Part shown: piece by piece, positions 17,261 to 25,782 of the stretch
How positions within the stretch are numbered: position 1 is the first letter of the stretch
How the letters are laid out: every line of letters starts with the position of its first letter
Source of the DNA: Halarchaeum nitratireducens
GTDB lineage: Archaea; Halobacteriota; Halobacteria; Halobacteriales; Halobacteriaceae
Reading direction: 5' to 3'
DNA: 64,000 nucleotides
NCBI RefSeq assembly: GCF_014647155.1
Contig: NZ_BMOQ01000002.1
Span: 248,001 to 312,000 of the forward strand
Notes under the pieces: model-generated
What the model was told of the DNA's origin: nothing
Seen by the model: only the letters and a program-made list of their open reading frames with translations
The model's database searches: none
Translations under genes and position numbers: made by a program

Positions 17261-17926
17261 ATGGGATACACCGAGACGCTGGCCGAGGTCGCCGATCCGA
17301 TCTGGGACGCGATCGAGACGCACCCGATGGTGACGGGACTCGGCGACGGCACGCTCGACGTCGAGCCCTTCCGGTACTGGGTGCGCCAGGACTACGTCTA
17401 CCTCGTCGAGTACTGTCGGGTGTTCGCCTACGGGGCGGCGCGCGCGCCCGACCTCGCTACGCTCCGGCGGTTCGCCGAGCTACTCCACGAGACCGCGGAG
17501 ACGGAGATGGCGCTCCACCGCGAGTACGCCGCCGAGTTCGGGATCGACGCGGCGGAGTTGGAAGCGACGACGGCGTCGCCGACCACGCGGGCGTACGCGG
17601 ACTTCCTCGTCCGCACCGCCGCGACCGGCACCTTCGGGGACCTCGTCGCCGCGCTCCTCCCCTGCATGTGGGGGTTCAACGAGACCGGGAAGCGCCTCGA
17701 AGCCGACGGCCTCCCGGACGACGAGCGCTACGCGGAGTGGATCCGCACGTACGCGGGCGACGACTTCACCGAGCTCACCGCGTGGTGTAAGGACCTCATG
17801 GACGACGTCGCGGCCCGATCGAACGACCCCGAGCGCGAGCGCTACCGCGAGGTCTTCGAGACCTCGGCGCGCTACGAGTATCGCTTCTGGGACGCCGCGT
17901 GGCGCGAGGAGGGGTGGGAGGCGTGA
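17261..17926 (+). CDS. tenA: Thiaminase II, TenA_C type
   Basis: A 221-residue TenA enzyme. It hydrolyses amino-HMP (a degraded thiamine product) to HMP for salvage. Known catalytic positions of Bacillus TenA are matched almost one for one: Asp44 (RQDY), Tyr112, Cys135 (LLPCMWGF), Tyr164 and Glu206. It is leaderless or nearly so, with a TATA stretch about 25-30 bp upstream. Its TGA overlaps the GTG of a second TenA gene. Context with thiR and a symporter supports thiamine salvage. Confidence 0.92.
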   Translation: MGYTETLAEVADPIWDAIETHPMVTGLGDGTLDVEPFRYWVRQDYVYLVEYCRVFAYGAARAPDLATLRRFAELLHETAETEMALHREYAAEFGIDAAELEATTASPTTRAYADFLVRTAATGTFGDLVAALLPCMWGFNETGKRLEADGLPDDERYAEWIRTYAGDDFTELTAWCKDLMDDVAARSNDPERERYREVFETSARYEYRFWDAAWREEGWEA

Positions 17927-18570
17927 GCCACACCGACGACTTACGCGCCGCGAGCGCGTGGGACGACGCCGTCGAGCACGCGTTCGTCACCGAACTGGCG
18001 GCGGAGACACTCGACGACGCGGTCTTCCGCGACTACCTCGAACGCGACTACGCCTTCGTCGAGACGCTCGCCGGCCACCTCGGGCACGCCGTCGCGGACG
18101 CCCCCGACATGGCGCGAAAGCGGCGGTTCGCGGACTTCCTCGCCACCGTCGTCGGCCCCGAGGACGACTACTTCGCCCGGTCGTTCGACGCGCTCCCCGG
18201 TCCGGCGCTCGCCGACGCGAGGGTCGAGGGCGGCGACGTCGGCGACGCCTTCGCGGACCTGTTCGCGCACGCCGCGAGCGTCGGCGGTTACGCGGAGACG
18301 CTCGCCGTCCTCGTCCCGGTCGAGTGGGTGTACCTCGAGTGGGCGAGCGGGATCGAGAGCGACCCCAAGGCCTTCTACCACCGCGAGTGGATCGAATTGC
18401 ACGACAACGAGGCGTTCCGCGCGCTCGTCGCGTGGCTCCGCGAGGAACTCGACCGCGAGCTCGACGACGCGAGCGACCGCGAGCGGGAGCGCGTCGAGCG
18501 CTTCTTCGCGCGAGCGGTCGATCTCGAAGTCGCGTTCTTCGACGCCGCGATGGCCGGGGGGAAGCGATGA
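17923..18570 (+). CDS. TenA-family protein, TenA_E type
   Basis: A 215-residue TenA paralogue. The position of the catalytic Cys is taken by Glu134 in LVPVEWVYLEW, the mark of the TenA_E subgroup. Such proteins act on formyl-amino-HMP or related products in some plants and bacteria, but their archaeal role is untested. GTG start at 17923 overlaps the stop of the first tenA (GTGA), and its own TGA overlaps the symporter ATG (ATGA). The pair may form hetero-oligomers or carry out successive salvage steps. Confidence 0.85.
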   Translation: MSHTDDLRAASAWDDAVEHAFVTELAAETLDDAVFRDYLERDYAFVETLAGHLGHAVADAPDMARKRRFADFLATVVGPEDDYFARSFDALPGPALADARVEGGDVGDAFADLFAHAASVGGYAETLAVLVPVEWVYLEWASGIESDPKAFYHREWIELHDNEAFRALVAWLREELDRELDDASDRERERVERFFARAVDLEVAFFDAAMAGGKR

Positions 18571-20048
18571 TCGACGCGACGCTCACGCTCGGCGTCGTCG
18601 TCGTCGCCCTCGCCGTCACGAGCCTCATCGGGCTCACCTACGTTCGTCGGCGCGAGCTGTCGCTCGACGCGTTGCTCACCGCCCGGGGGAGCGCGAGCGA
18701 GGGGACCACGGTCGCCTCCGTCGTCGGATCCGTGATGGGCGCGTGGATCCTCCTCAGCCCCGCGGAGGCCGGCGCGGCCTACGGCGGCGTCACGGCCGTC
18801 CTCGGCTACGCGATCGGGAGCGCGGCACCGCTTCTCCTCTTCGTCCCCGTCGCCGCGCGCGTCCGCGACGTGATGCCCGAGGGGCACTCGCTCACCGAGT
18901 ACGTCCGCGCGCGCTTCGGCACGGCCTTCTACGCGTTCGTCCTCCTCGTCTCCGTCTTCTACATGTTCGTCTTCCTCGCGGCGGAGATGACGGGCGTCAC
19001 CGCGGCGCTCGCGCTCGTCGCCGGCGTCCCCGCGTGGGCCACCGCCGCCGTCATCGGCGGGTTCGTCTTGGCGTACACCGCGTACGGCGGCCTCGTCGCC
19101 AGCCTCGTCACCGACACCGTCCAGACCGCCGTGGCGCTCCCCCTCCTCGTCGTCGCCGCCGTCGGCGCGCTCTGGCAGCTCGGCGGTACCGACGCCGTCC
19201 ACGCGACCGTGGCGAGCGAGACCCCGAGTCTCCTCACGCTCACGAACCCGACCGCGCTCGCCTTCGGCTTCTACGTCGTCTTCGCCGTCCTCGGCGCGAA
19301 CGTCCTCCACCAAGGGGTCTGGCAGCGGATCTGGGCCGCCGAGCGGACGGACTCGGTGAAACGCGCGTTCGGCGTCAGCGCCGTCGCCGTCGTCCCGATG
19401 ATCGTCTTAGCGGGGGTGTTCGGCGTCATCGCCGCCGCGCGCGGCCTCGTGGACGGAAACGCCGGCGTCTCCTTCTTCCTCGTCGTGAACGACGTCTTCT
19501 CGACGCCGCTCGCGCTCGGCGTCGTCGTCCTCGCCGTCCTGCTCGTCGCCAGCACCGCCGACACCGTGCTGAACGGCGTCGCCAGCGTCGTCACCGTCGA
19601 CCTCGCGGCGTTCACCGACGCCGGGTCCGACGCGCTCACGCGGACCGCGCGGGCCGTGACCGTCGTCGTCGCCCTCGCCGCCATCGTCGTCGGCGCGCGC
19701 GGCTACGACGTCCTCACGCTGTTCTTCCTCGCGGACCTCCTCGGCGCGGCCACGTTCGCGCCGTTCGTCCTCGGTCTCTACCTCCCGACGCTCGGCGAAC
19801 GCGGCGCGCTCCTCGCCGCGGTCTCCGGGTTGCTCGTCGGCCTCGCGTACTTCCCCGGTCTCGGGATCGGGAGCGCGCTCGCCGCGATCGGCGTCCCCGT
19901 CACACCCGCGTTCTTCTGGGTGTTCGTCGGCTCGACCGGCGTCTCAGTCGGCTTCACGCTCGCCGCGGCCGCGCTCGGGCGGCGCGAGTACGACATCCGC
20001 GCGCTCCGCCGCGTCGGCGAGCGCCTCACGGAGGTGACCGAGCGGTGA
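18567..20048 (+). CDS. Sodium:solute symporter (SSS), candidate thiamine-precursor transporter
   Basis: A 493-residue membrane protein with about 13 hydrophobic segments and the SSS fold. Typical motifs are GSVMGAWILLSPAEAGAAYGG (residues ~52-72, first transmembrane repeat), PEGHSLTEYVRARFG (~108-122) and AYGGLVASLVTDTVQ (~173-187), the Na+-site helix. It overlaps tenA_E by 4 bp at its start and a 30-residue gene by 1 bp at its end. SSS members carry many solutes; the thiR/tenA operon suggests thiamine, HMP or a breakdown product. That is inference from context. Confidence 0.85.
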   Translation: MIDATLTLGVVVVALAVTSLIGLTYVRRRELSLDALLTARGSASEGTTVASVVGSVMGAWILLSPAEAGAAYGGVTAVLGYAIGSAAPLLLFVPVAARVRDVMPEGHSLTEYVRARFGTAFYAFVLLVSVFYMFVFLAAEMTGVTAALALVAGVPAWATAAVIGGFVLAYTAYGGLVASLVTDTVQTAVALPLLVVAAVGALWQLGGTDAVHATVASETPSLLTLTNPTALAFGFYVVFAVLGANVLHQGVWQRIWAAERTDSVKRAFGVSAVAVVPMIVLAGVFGVIAAARGLVDGNAGVSFFLVVNDVFSTPLALGVVVLAVLLVASTADTVLNGVASVVTVDLAAFTDAGSDALTRTARAVTVVVALAAIVVGARGYDVLTLFFLADLLGAATFAPFVLGLYLPTLGERGALLAAVSGLLVGLAYFPGLGIGSALAAIGVPVTPAFFWVFVGSTGVSVGFTLAAAALGRREYDIRALRRVGERLTEVTER

Positions 20049-20140
20049 TGTCGACGGTCGGGTTCGCCGTCCTCGTCTGGGGGTCGGTGGTCCTCACGGC
20101 CGGCGTCTTCGCGTACATCCTCCTGACGCTCCGCCGTTGA
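20048..20140 (+). CDS. 30-residue membrane microprotein linked to the SSS transporter
   Basis: The ATG at 20048 shares the last base of the symporter stop codon (TGATG). The product has a single TM helix, roughly residues 5-26, and a basic LRR end, predicting the C-terminus inside. Small single-helix accessory proteins accompany several SSS transporters, so a stabilising or regulatory subunit is likely. It is too short for statistical support; evidence is the overlap, the TM pattern and normal codon use. It could be missed by standard gene callers. Confidence 0.6.
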   Translation: MSTVGFAVLVWGSVVLTAGVFAYILLTLRR

Positions 20141-20533
20141 CCTCCGGGCGCCGGGGCGACCACTGACCCCGGATGAATATACATGTGATAAATAGAATTT
20201 GCGTACATATTCGATGCGCGGATCGAGCGTTCCGGTCTAAAGCCCTCGGTTTCGTACTCACGGGCTCCGTATTGGTATCTCTAGTGATTTGTTGTAAATG
20301 TACTCGTGTATGAATTTCGTTCTTTGTGTCGTTATCTGATGACTTCGTGAGTCGCGTGCGGGTACTCTCGAACGCGGCGACGACCGCTCGGCCGCGGTGT
20401 GAGCGCCTCGCAGCGATGGTCGAGAACTCTCGCGTGTCGGCGCGTGTTCCCGAACGATCGTCCGTGAAGAGGGAAGTATTCGTTCGTTCTAGCGAACAGT
20501 AGGTATTTTACCGTGGACGGTAGTACGATGCGT
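20141..20533. promoter_or_regulatory. Intergenic region upstream of the first IclR gene, with inverted repeat
   Basis: About 390 bp without a gene and AT-richer than its flanks. The notable element is GTTCG-TTCTAG-CGAAC at 20482-20497, a perfect 5-bp inverted repeat just upstream of a TATA-like GGTATTTTAC (20502-20511). The IclR starts lie 17-23 bp further on. This is a plausible autoregulatory operator. The rest has no recognisable RNA or ORF. Confidence 0.4.
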
Positions 20534-21301
20534 ATGGTCGACGACGCCGCGCCGCGATCGCCGGTGAAGACGGCGCAGACGACGCTCCGGATCGTCGAGG
20601 CGCTGAAAGAGCACGACGGCGCGACCGTCACGGAGATCGCGGACGCGCTCGACCTCTCGAAGAGCAGCGCCCACAACTACCTCCGGACGCTCGAACACGA
20701 GGGGTACGTCGTGAAGGACGACCGGCAGTACCGGGTGGGACTCAGGTTCCTCGATCTCGGCGCACACGCCCGGACGCGAGAGGAGCTGTACACCGTCGCG
20801 AAACCCGAACTCGAATCGATCGCGGAGCGGACGGGCGAGCACGCGAACCTCTTAGTCGAGGAGCACGGGCTCGGCGTCTTCCTCCTGCGCGCGCAGGGGG
20901 AGAACGCCGTCGGCGTCAACTCCCACGTGGGCCAGTGCGTGCCGCTGCACACGACGGCGCTCGGGAAGTCGATCCTCGCCCACCTCCCGGCCGAGCGTCG
21001 GGACGACATCTTCGAGCGCCACGAGCTCGACGCGAAGACGGCGGCGACGATCACGGACCGCGAGACGCTCGAAGCCGAGCTCGCGGAAGTGAGAGAGAGC
21101 GGCGTCGCGTACGACCGCGAGGAGGGGGTGCGCGGTCTGAAGTGCGTCGCGGTGCCCGTGCTCTCCGACGACGGCGTCCTCGGGGCGGTGAGCGTCTCCG
21201 GGCCGACGAGCCGGATGGGCGACGAGCGGATCGAGACGGAGTTGCTCCCGCAGCTCCGCGACGCCGTCAACGTGATCGAGTTGAACCGCGCGTACTCGTA
21301 G
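20534..21301 (+). CDS. IclR family transcriptional regulator
   Basis: A 255-residue regulator. The N-terminal winged helix (about residues 10-70) is TTLRIVEALKEHDGATVTEIADALDLSKSSAHNYLRTLE; the C-terminal effector domain (about 80-250) includes GVNSHVGQCVPLHTTALGKSILA and GAVSVSGPTSRM. ATG codons at 20528 and 20534 are both possible, and a GTG at 20513 is less likely. IclR regulators of haloarchaea often control neighbouring catabolic genes. Here the nearest are the convergent 2-hydroxyacid dehydrogenase and, further off, the 28-56 kb catabolic region. Effector unknown. Confidence 0.87.
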   Translation: MVDDAAPRSPVKTAQTTLRIVEALKEHDGATVTEIADALDLSKSSAHNYLRTLEHEGYVVKDDRQYRVGLRFLDLGAHARTREELYTVAKPELESIAERTGEHANLLVEEHGLGVFLLRAQGENAVGVNSHVGQCVPLHTTALGKSILAHLPAERRDDIFERHELDAKTAATITDRETLEAELAEVRESGVAYDREEGVRGLKCVAVPVLSDDGVLGAVSVSGPTSRMGDERIETELLPQLRDAVNVIELNRAYS

Positions 21302-21618
21302 CCGCGACTGTACACCGTCGCTCTCGAAAGGGGGTCGTCCGAGAGACGCGAACGCCGTACCACCGCGACGGCCGCCGCGTCCCGGAGTGATGGCGCCACG
21401 CGCCACGGAGTCGTTTACACAGATATATTTGTAAACCCTCGTGCGAGAGATCGATCTGACACCCACGCGACGGTGTACGGGTGCAGTCGTTCGTCTATTT
21501 CGATTGTTAGTTCGTGTAGAGAGGATATCGGTGTACATTTGAAGAACGAACGGACTCAATCGACCGTCGATCGACGCCAGGGTCGTGAGGGCGAAACGGT
21601 AGTTCGTCAGTGGCGAAC
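21302..21618. other. Gap between convergent genes with a 7-bp inverted repeat
   Basis: No gene is seen in these 317 bp between the convergent IclR and dehydrogenase genes. GTTTACA (21413-21419) and TGTAAAC (21430-21436) form a perfect 7-bp inverted repeat around an AT-rich centre. It could be a bidirectional terminator or a protein-binding site. Promoter-like AT stretches occur without an ORF behind them. Confidence 0.4.
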
Positions 21619-22563
21619 TCAGACGACGCGGTTCCACGGGTCGCGGCCGGCCGTGAGACGAGCGGCGTTCGTCTCGACGAGTCGGGCGAGTTTCTCACCG
21701 TGGTTATCCGACTGCGCGGCGGCGTGGGGCGTGACGACGACGTCGTCGCGATCCCAGAGCGGCGACGACGCGGGGAGGGGTTCCTCGTCGAAGACGTCGA
21801 GGGCCGCGCCCGCGATCTCGCCGGCGTCGAGCGCAGCGAGGAGCGCGTCCTGATCGACTACGGCGCCGCGGCTGACGTTCACGAGATAGGCGTCGTCGCG
21901 CATCGCCGCGAAGACGTCCGCGTCGACGAGCCCGCGGGTGTCGGGCGTCAGCGGCGTCGTGAGTACGACGAATCGGCTCTCGGCGACCGCGCGTTCGAGT
22001 TGCACCACGTCGTGGACCGCCTCCAAGCCGAGTTGGGAGACCGGGCGCACGTCGACGCCGGTGACGGACATCCCGAGCGCGTTCACCCGCGACGCGACGC
22101 CGCCACCGAGTTGGCCGAGGCCCACGACGCAGGCGGACGAGCGGCCGAGCTCGAACGGCCGCTCGACCGGCAGGCGCGACCACTCGCGCTCGGCCTGCTG
22201 GTCCCGGTACAGGTGGAGGCCTTTGGCCAGCGACAACACGAGCGCGATCGCGGACTCGCCGACGAGGTCGCCGGCGACGCCGGTACTGTTCGTCACCAAG
22301 ACGCCCGCGTCCTCGTACGCGTCGAGGGGGAAGTCGTCGTACCCCGAGCGGACGCAGTGGACCCACTCGACGGCGTCGGGGAACGCATCGTGGTGATAGA
22401 GCGTGACGACGGCGTCGCAGTCGTCGAGGTCCGCGGCGTCGCGGACGACGTACGCGCGGTCGTCGTCGGCCGCGGCCAACCGATCGCGGAGGTCGCTCGG
22501 GTAGCACGGGTGCGTGCCCCAGTCGTGGATCGCTATGCGGTCGAGGTCGAGCGGGTTCGACAT
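21619..22563 (-). CDS. D-2-hydroxyacid dehydrogenase
   Basis: A 314-residue NAD-dependent D-isomer 2-hydroxyacid dehydrogenase. The Rossmann motif is VVGLGQLGGGVASR (about residues 145-158) with D170 (VTGVDVR) specifying NAD. The catalytic Arg lies in NVSRGAVVDQDALLAAL (about 227-243), Glu in DVFDEEPLP (about 255-263) and His in VTPHAAA (about 276-282). It would interconvert a 2-oxoacid and a D-2-hydroxyacid. It lies 40 bp downstream of lpdA on the same strand and may be read with the 2-oxoacid dehydrogenase genes. Confidence 0.88.
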   Translation of the reverse strand: MSNPLDLDRIAIHDWGTHPCYPSDLRDRLAAADDDRAYVVRDAADLDDCDAVVTLYHHDAFPDAVEWVHCVRSGYDDFPLDAYEDAGVLVTNSTGVAGDLVGESAIALVLSLAKGLHLYRDQQAEREWSRLPVERPFELGRSSACVVGLGQLGGGVASRVNALGMSVTGVDVRPVSQLGLEAVHDVVQLERAVAESRFVVLTTPLTPDTRGLVDADVFAAMRDDAYLVNVSRGAVVDQDALLAALDAGEIAGAALDVFDEEPLPASSPLWDRDDVVVTPHAAAQSDNHGEKLARLVETNAARLTAGRDPWNRVV

Positions 22564-22603
22564 ACCCTCTCCTCGTACCCCTGATCGATAAGACCTCGGT
22601 CGC

Positions 22604-24031
22604 CTACTCGTTCAGCGTGTGGATCGCCTCGCCGAGCGCGTTCTCGGCGGCCTCCATCACCGCCTCCGAGAGCGTCGGGTGCGTGTGGATCGTGCCCGCG
22701 AGGTCTTCGAGGCGCGCGCCCATCTCGACCGCGAGCGCGACCTCGGCGATCAGCTCGCTGGCCTCGGGCGCGACGATCTGCGCGCCCAGCACGAACCCCG
22801 CGTCCGCTTCCGCGACGATCCGCACGAACCCGTCCGTCTCGTCCATCGTGAGGGCGCGCCCGCTCGCGCGCAGCGGCATCTCGCCCACGAGCGGGTCGAA
22901 GCCGGCGTCTGCGGCCTCGGCCTCGGTCAGCCCGACGGTCGCAATCTCGGGGTCGGTGAAGACCGCGGCGGGGATCGTGCGGGCGTCGAACGCCGCGTTC
23001 TCGCCGGCGGCGACTTCCGCGGCGACGATCCCCTCGGCGCTGGCCTTGTGCGCGAGCATCGGCTCGCCCGCGACGTCGCCGACGGCGAAGACGTGTTCGA
23101 GGTCCGTCCGGGCTCGATCGTCCGTCCGGAGGAACCCGTTCTCGTCCGGCGCGAGATCGATCGCGTCGAGTTCGAGCGTGTCCGTCACGGGTTCGCGCCC
23201 GACCGCGACGAGCACGCGGTCGGCCTCGTAGGTCGACTCGTCGCCGTCGGCCGTCTCCGTGCGGACGGTGAGCCGGCCGTCGGCCGTCTCCTCCCATCCG
23301 CTCGCGCCCTCGCCGAAGGCGAAATCGACGCCGAGGTCGCTCGCCCGGCGTCGGACGACACTCGACACGTCCTCCTCGTAGGCGGGCAGGACGTCGTCGA
23401 GCGTCTCGACGACCGTCACGTCCGCGCCGAGTTTGGCGAACGTCGTCGAGAGCTCCATCCCGATGTAGCCCGCGCCGACCACGACGAGATCGTCCGGCAC
23501 CGTCTCGGCCGCGAGCGCGTCGCGCGACGACCAGACGCGCTCGTCGTCGAAGGTGAAACCGGGGATCTCGACGGGGCGCGAGCCGGTCGCGACGATCGCC
23601 TGCTCGAACGCGACGGTCTCCATGCCCTGGCCCTCGCCGCCGTGCGCGATCCGGATCGTGTGCTCATCCTCGAACGCCGCCGTCCCCTCGATGAGGTCGA
23701 CGCCGTTCGCCTCGCAGAGCTGTTCGACGCCGCCCGTCAGCCGGTCGACGACGCCGTCCTTCCACGCCGCGAGTTCGCCCATGTCCACCTCGGGATCGGC
23801 GTGGACGCCCATCGCCGTCGCGTTCGCCGCCTCGTCGGCGACGTCCGCGGCCGTGATGAACGCCTTGGAGGGGATGCAACCGTGGTTCAAACACGCCCCG
23901 CCGTAGTGGTCCTTCTCCACGAGCGTCGTCGCGAGGCCGCGCTGTGCCGCGCGGATCGCGGCCACGTAACCGCCCGGACCGCCACCGATGACTACCACGT
24001 CGGTGCCGGTCGTGATGTCGCCCATTACCAT
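22604..24031 (-). CDS. lpdA: Dihydrolipoyl dehydrogenase (E3)
   Basis: A 475-residue flavoprotein that reoxidises the lipoyl arm of 2-oxoacid dehydrogenase complexes. FAD motif VVVIGGGPGGYVAAIRAA near residues 12-29; redox disulfide Cys47/Cys52 in GGACLNHGCIPSK; NAD motif VVVGAGYIGMELS; C-terminal catalytic His-Glu dyad in HTHPTLSE. The start MVMGDITTG at 24031 matches the usual haloarchaeal N-terminus and length; a start at 24025 is also possible. It follows the E2 gene by about 100 bp in the same direction. Confidence 0.93.
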   Translation of the reverse strand: MVMGDITTGTDVVVIGGGPGGYVAAIRAAQRGLATTLVEKDHYGGACLNHGCIPSKAFITAADVADEAANATAMGVHADPEVDMGELAAWKDGVVDRLTGGVEQLCEANGVDLIEGTAAFEDEHTIRIAHGGEGQGMETVAFEQAIVATGSRPVEIPGFTFDDERVWSSRDALAAETVPDDLVVVGAGYIGMELSTTFAKLGADVTVVETLDDVLPAYEEDVSSVVRRRASDLGVDFAFGEGASGWEETADGRLTVRTETADGDESTYEADRVLVAVGREPVTDTLELDAIDLAPDENGFLRTDDRARTDLEHVFAVGDVAGEPMLAHKASAEGIVAAEVAAGENAAFDARTIPAAVFTDPEIATVGLTEAEAADAGFDPLVGEMPLRASGRALTMDETDGFVRIVAEADAGFVLGAQIVAPEASELIAEVALAVEMGARLEDLAGTIHTHPTLSEAVMEAAENALGEAIHTLNE

Positions 24032-24131
24032 ACCACGGCAGTCGCGTTCCTGTGTAAAAAGTTCACCCGGTTTCGCGGGATCGATGCGGGGGACGCGAGA
24101 ATCGATCGGCCGGCGGCTCGTCACGCCGGCG

Positions 24132-25679
24132 TCACTCCAAGACGAGGCGAGCGGGCTCCGCGAGGAGCGATTGGACGTGGTTGGTGAACTGCGCGGCCTC
24201 CGCGCCGTCGACGAGCCGGTGGTCGACCGACATCGAGATCGTCATCGTCTTCCGCGCGACGACTTCGTCCTCGACGACCCACGGGCGCTTCTTTATCGGC
24301 CCCATGGCGAGGATGCCGGCCTCGGGATAGTTGATGATCGGCGAGGAGTACTCGCCGCCGATGACCCCGATGTTCGTGATCGTGAACGTCCCGCCGCGCA
24401 TCGCCTCGCGGGGGAGCGAGCGCTCGCGCGCCCGCGTGGCGAGGTCGTCGATCTCCCGCGCGAGCTCCTTCAGCCCCTTCCGGTCCGCGTGTTTGATCAC
24501 GGGCACGAGCAGGCCGTCGTCGGTCGCCACCGCGATCCCGATGTTGTACTCGTCGTGCAGGACGATCTCGCCCGCCTCCTCGTCGAGGCTCGCGTTGAGA
24601 TACGGCACCTCCTTGAGCGCCGACGTCACGGCCTTCACGACGAACGGGAGGTAGGTGAGGTTCACGTCGTCCTCGTCGGCGATCGCCGCGAGCTCCGCGC
24701 GGAGGTCGACGAGCTCCGAGGCGTCGAACTCGTCGTGATGGGTGACGTGCGGTGCCGTGAACTTCGACTCCGCCATCTGCTCGCCGATCGTCCGCCGGAT
24801 GCCGCGATAGGGGACGCGCTCGCCGCCGGTCGACGAGTCCGACTCGGCCGTCGCGCTCGGTCCGACCGCCGACGCGCCGGCGCTCGTGCCCGACGTCGTC
24901 GCTTTATTCGCTCTCTCGGCCGCCGATCCGCCCGACTCGGCGTACGCCTCGACGTCCGCGGGCGTGACGAACGCCTCGCCCTCGCGCTCCTCGCTCGCCG
25001 GGACGTCGTTGATGTCGACGTCGCGCTCGCGGGCGAGCCGCCGGGTGGCCGGCATCGCCAGCGTCCGCTCGCGCGTCGTCCCGCCCTCGCTCGTCACGAC
25101 GACCGGCTCGGACTCGTCGACCGGCGCCGCCGAGTCGGCGTCGGCGCTCGTCGTTCCGGACGCCGACGCCGCGGCTCGCCGGACGTCCGACTCCGTCACG
25201 CGTCCGCCCGCGCCGGTGCCCTCGACCGTGCCGATGTCGACATCGAGGTCTCGCGCGAGCGACCGCGTGCTCGGCGCGGCGAACACGCGACCGCCCGGCG
25301 CGCCGCCGCCCGCCTCGGCCGCTTCCGCACCCCCCTCCGTCGCCTCGACCGTTTCGAGCTCCGCCGACTCCGCCTCGGCGGATCCCGTCTCACTTGTCGC
25401 GTCGGTTTCGTCGGTCGCGGCCGCGTCGGCCTCGCTCGCGTCGATCTCGAACGTGGCGATGACGGAGTCGACGGGCACCATCTCGCCCTCCTCGGCGTGG
25501 AGTTCGATCACCGTCCCGTCGTACGGCGAGGGGACCTCAACGAGCGCCTTGTCCGTCTCGACCTCCGCGATCACCTGATCCTGCTCGACGTGATCGCCGG
25601 GCGCGACGGCCCACGCCACCAGCTCGCCCTCCGCGATACCCTCACCTAAGTCCGGTAGTTCGAACGATCGTTCGACCAT
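24132..25679 (-). CDS. pdhC: 2-oxoacid dehydrogenase E2 (dihydrolipoamide acyltransferase)
   Basis: A 515-residue core subunit. One lipoyl domain (1-80) has the lipoylated Lys44 in VETDKALVEV. Two peripheral-subunit-binding segments follow: the first starts FAAPSTRSLARDL (~137) and the second LAMPATRRLARER (~205). Ala/Ser/Glu/Asp-rich linkers separate them. The catalytic domain (~290-515) ends with SVDHRLVDGAEAAQF, which holds the active-site His and Asp. Two binding segments in one chain is unusual compared with one in most bacterial E2s. It is part of the pdhA-pdhB-pdhC-lpdA run. The acyl substrate is not known. Confidence 0.93.
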   Translation of the reverse strand: MVERSFELPDLGEGIAEGELVAWAVAPGDHVEQDQVIAEVETDKALVEVPSPYDGTVIELHAEEGEMVPVDSVIATFEIDASEADAAATDETDATSETGSAEAESAELETVEATEGGAEAAEAGGGAPGGRVFAAPSTRSLARDLDVDIGTVEGTGAGGRVTESDVRRAAASASGTTSADADSAAPVDESEPVVVTSEGGTTRERTLAMPATRRLARERDVDINDVPASEEREGEAFVTPADVEAYAESGGSAAERANKATTSGTSAGASAVGPSATAESDSSTGGERVPYRGIRRTIGEQMAESKFTAPHVTHHDEFDASELVDLRAELAAIADEDDVNLTYLPFVVKAVTSALKEVPYLNASLDEEAGEIVLHDEYNIGIAVATDDGLLVPVIKHADRKGLKELAREIDDLATRARERSLPREAMRGGTFTITNIGVIGGEYSSPIINYPEAGILAMGPIKKRPWVVEDEVVARKTMTISMSVDHRLVDGAEAAQFTNHVQSLLAEPARLVLE

Positions 25680-25782
25680 GAACGCAAGGTCAACGCAAAT
25701 CCCTTTTAGTGTTTCCCTGCCGATCGCCCGGGTCGGGACGGGCGGCGCGTCGAGTCGGCGAGTCGAGACGCGGTGTGGCGGC

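Noticed and set aside
18743-20047. Long + strand frame over the symporter
   Set aside because: Arg-rich shadow frame; only its last 30 codons, starting at 20048, look real.
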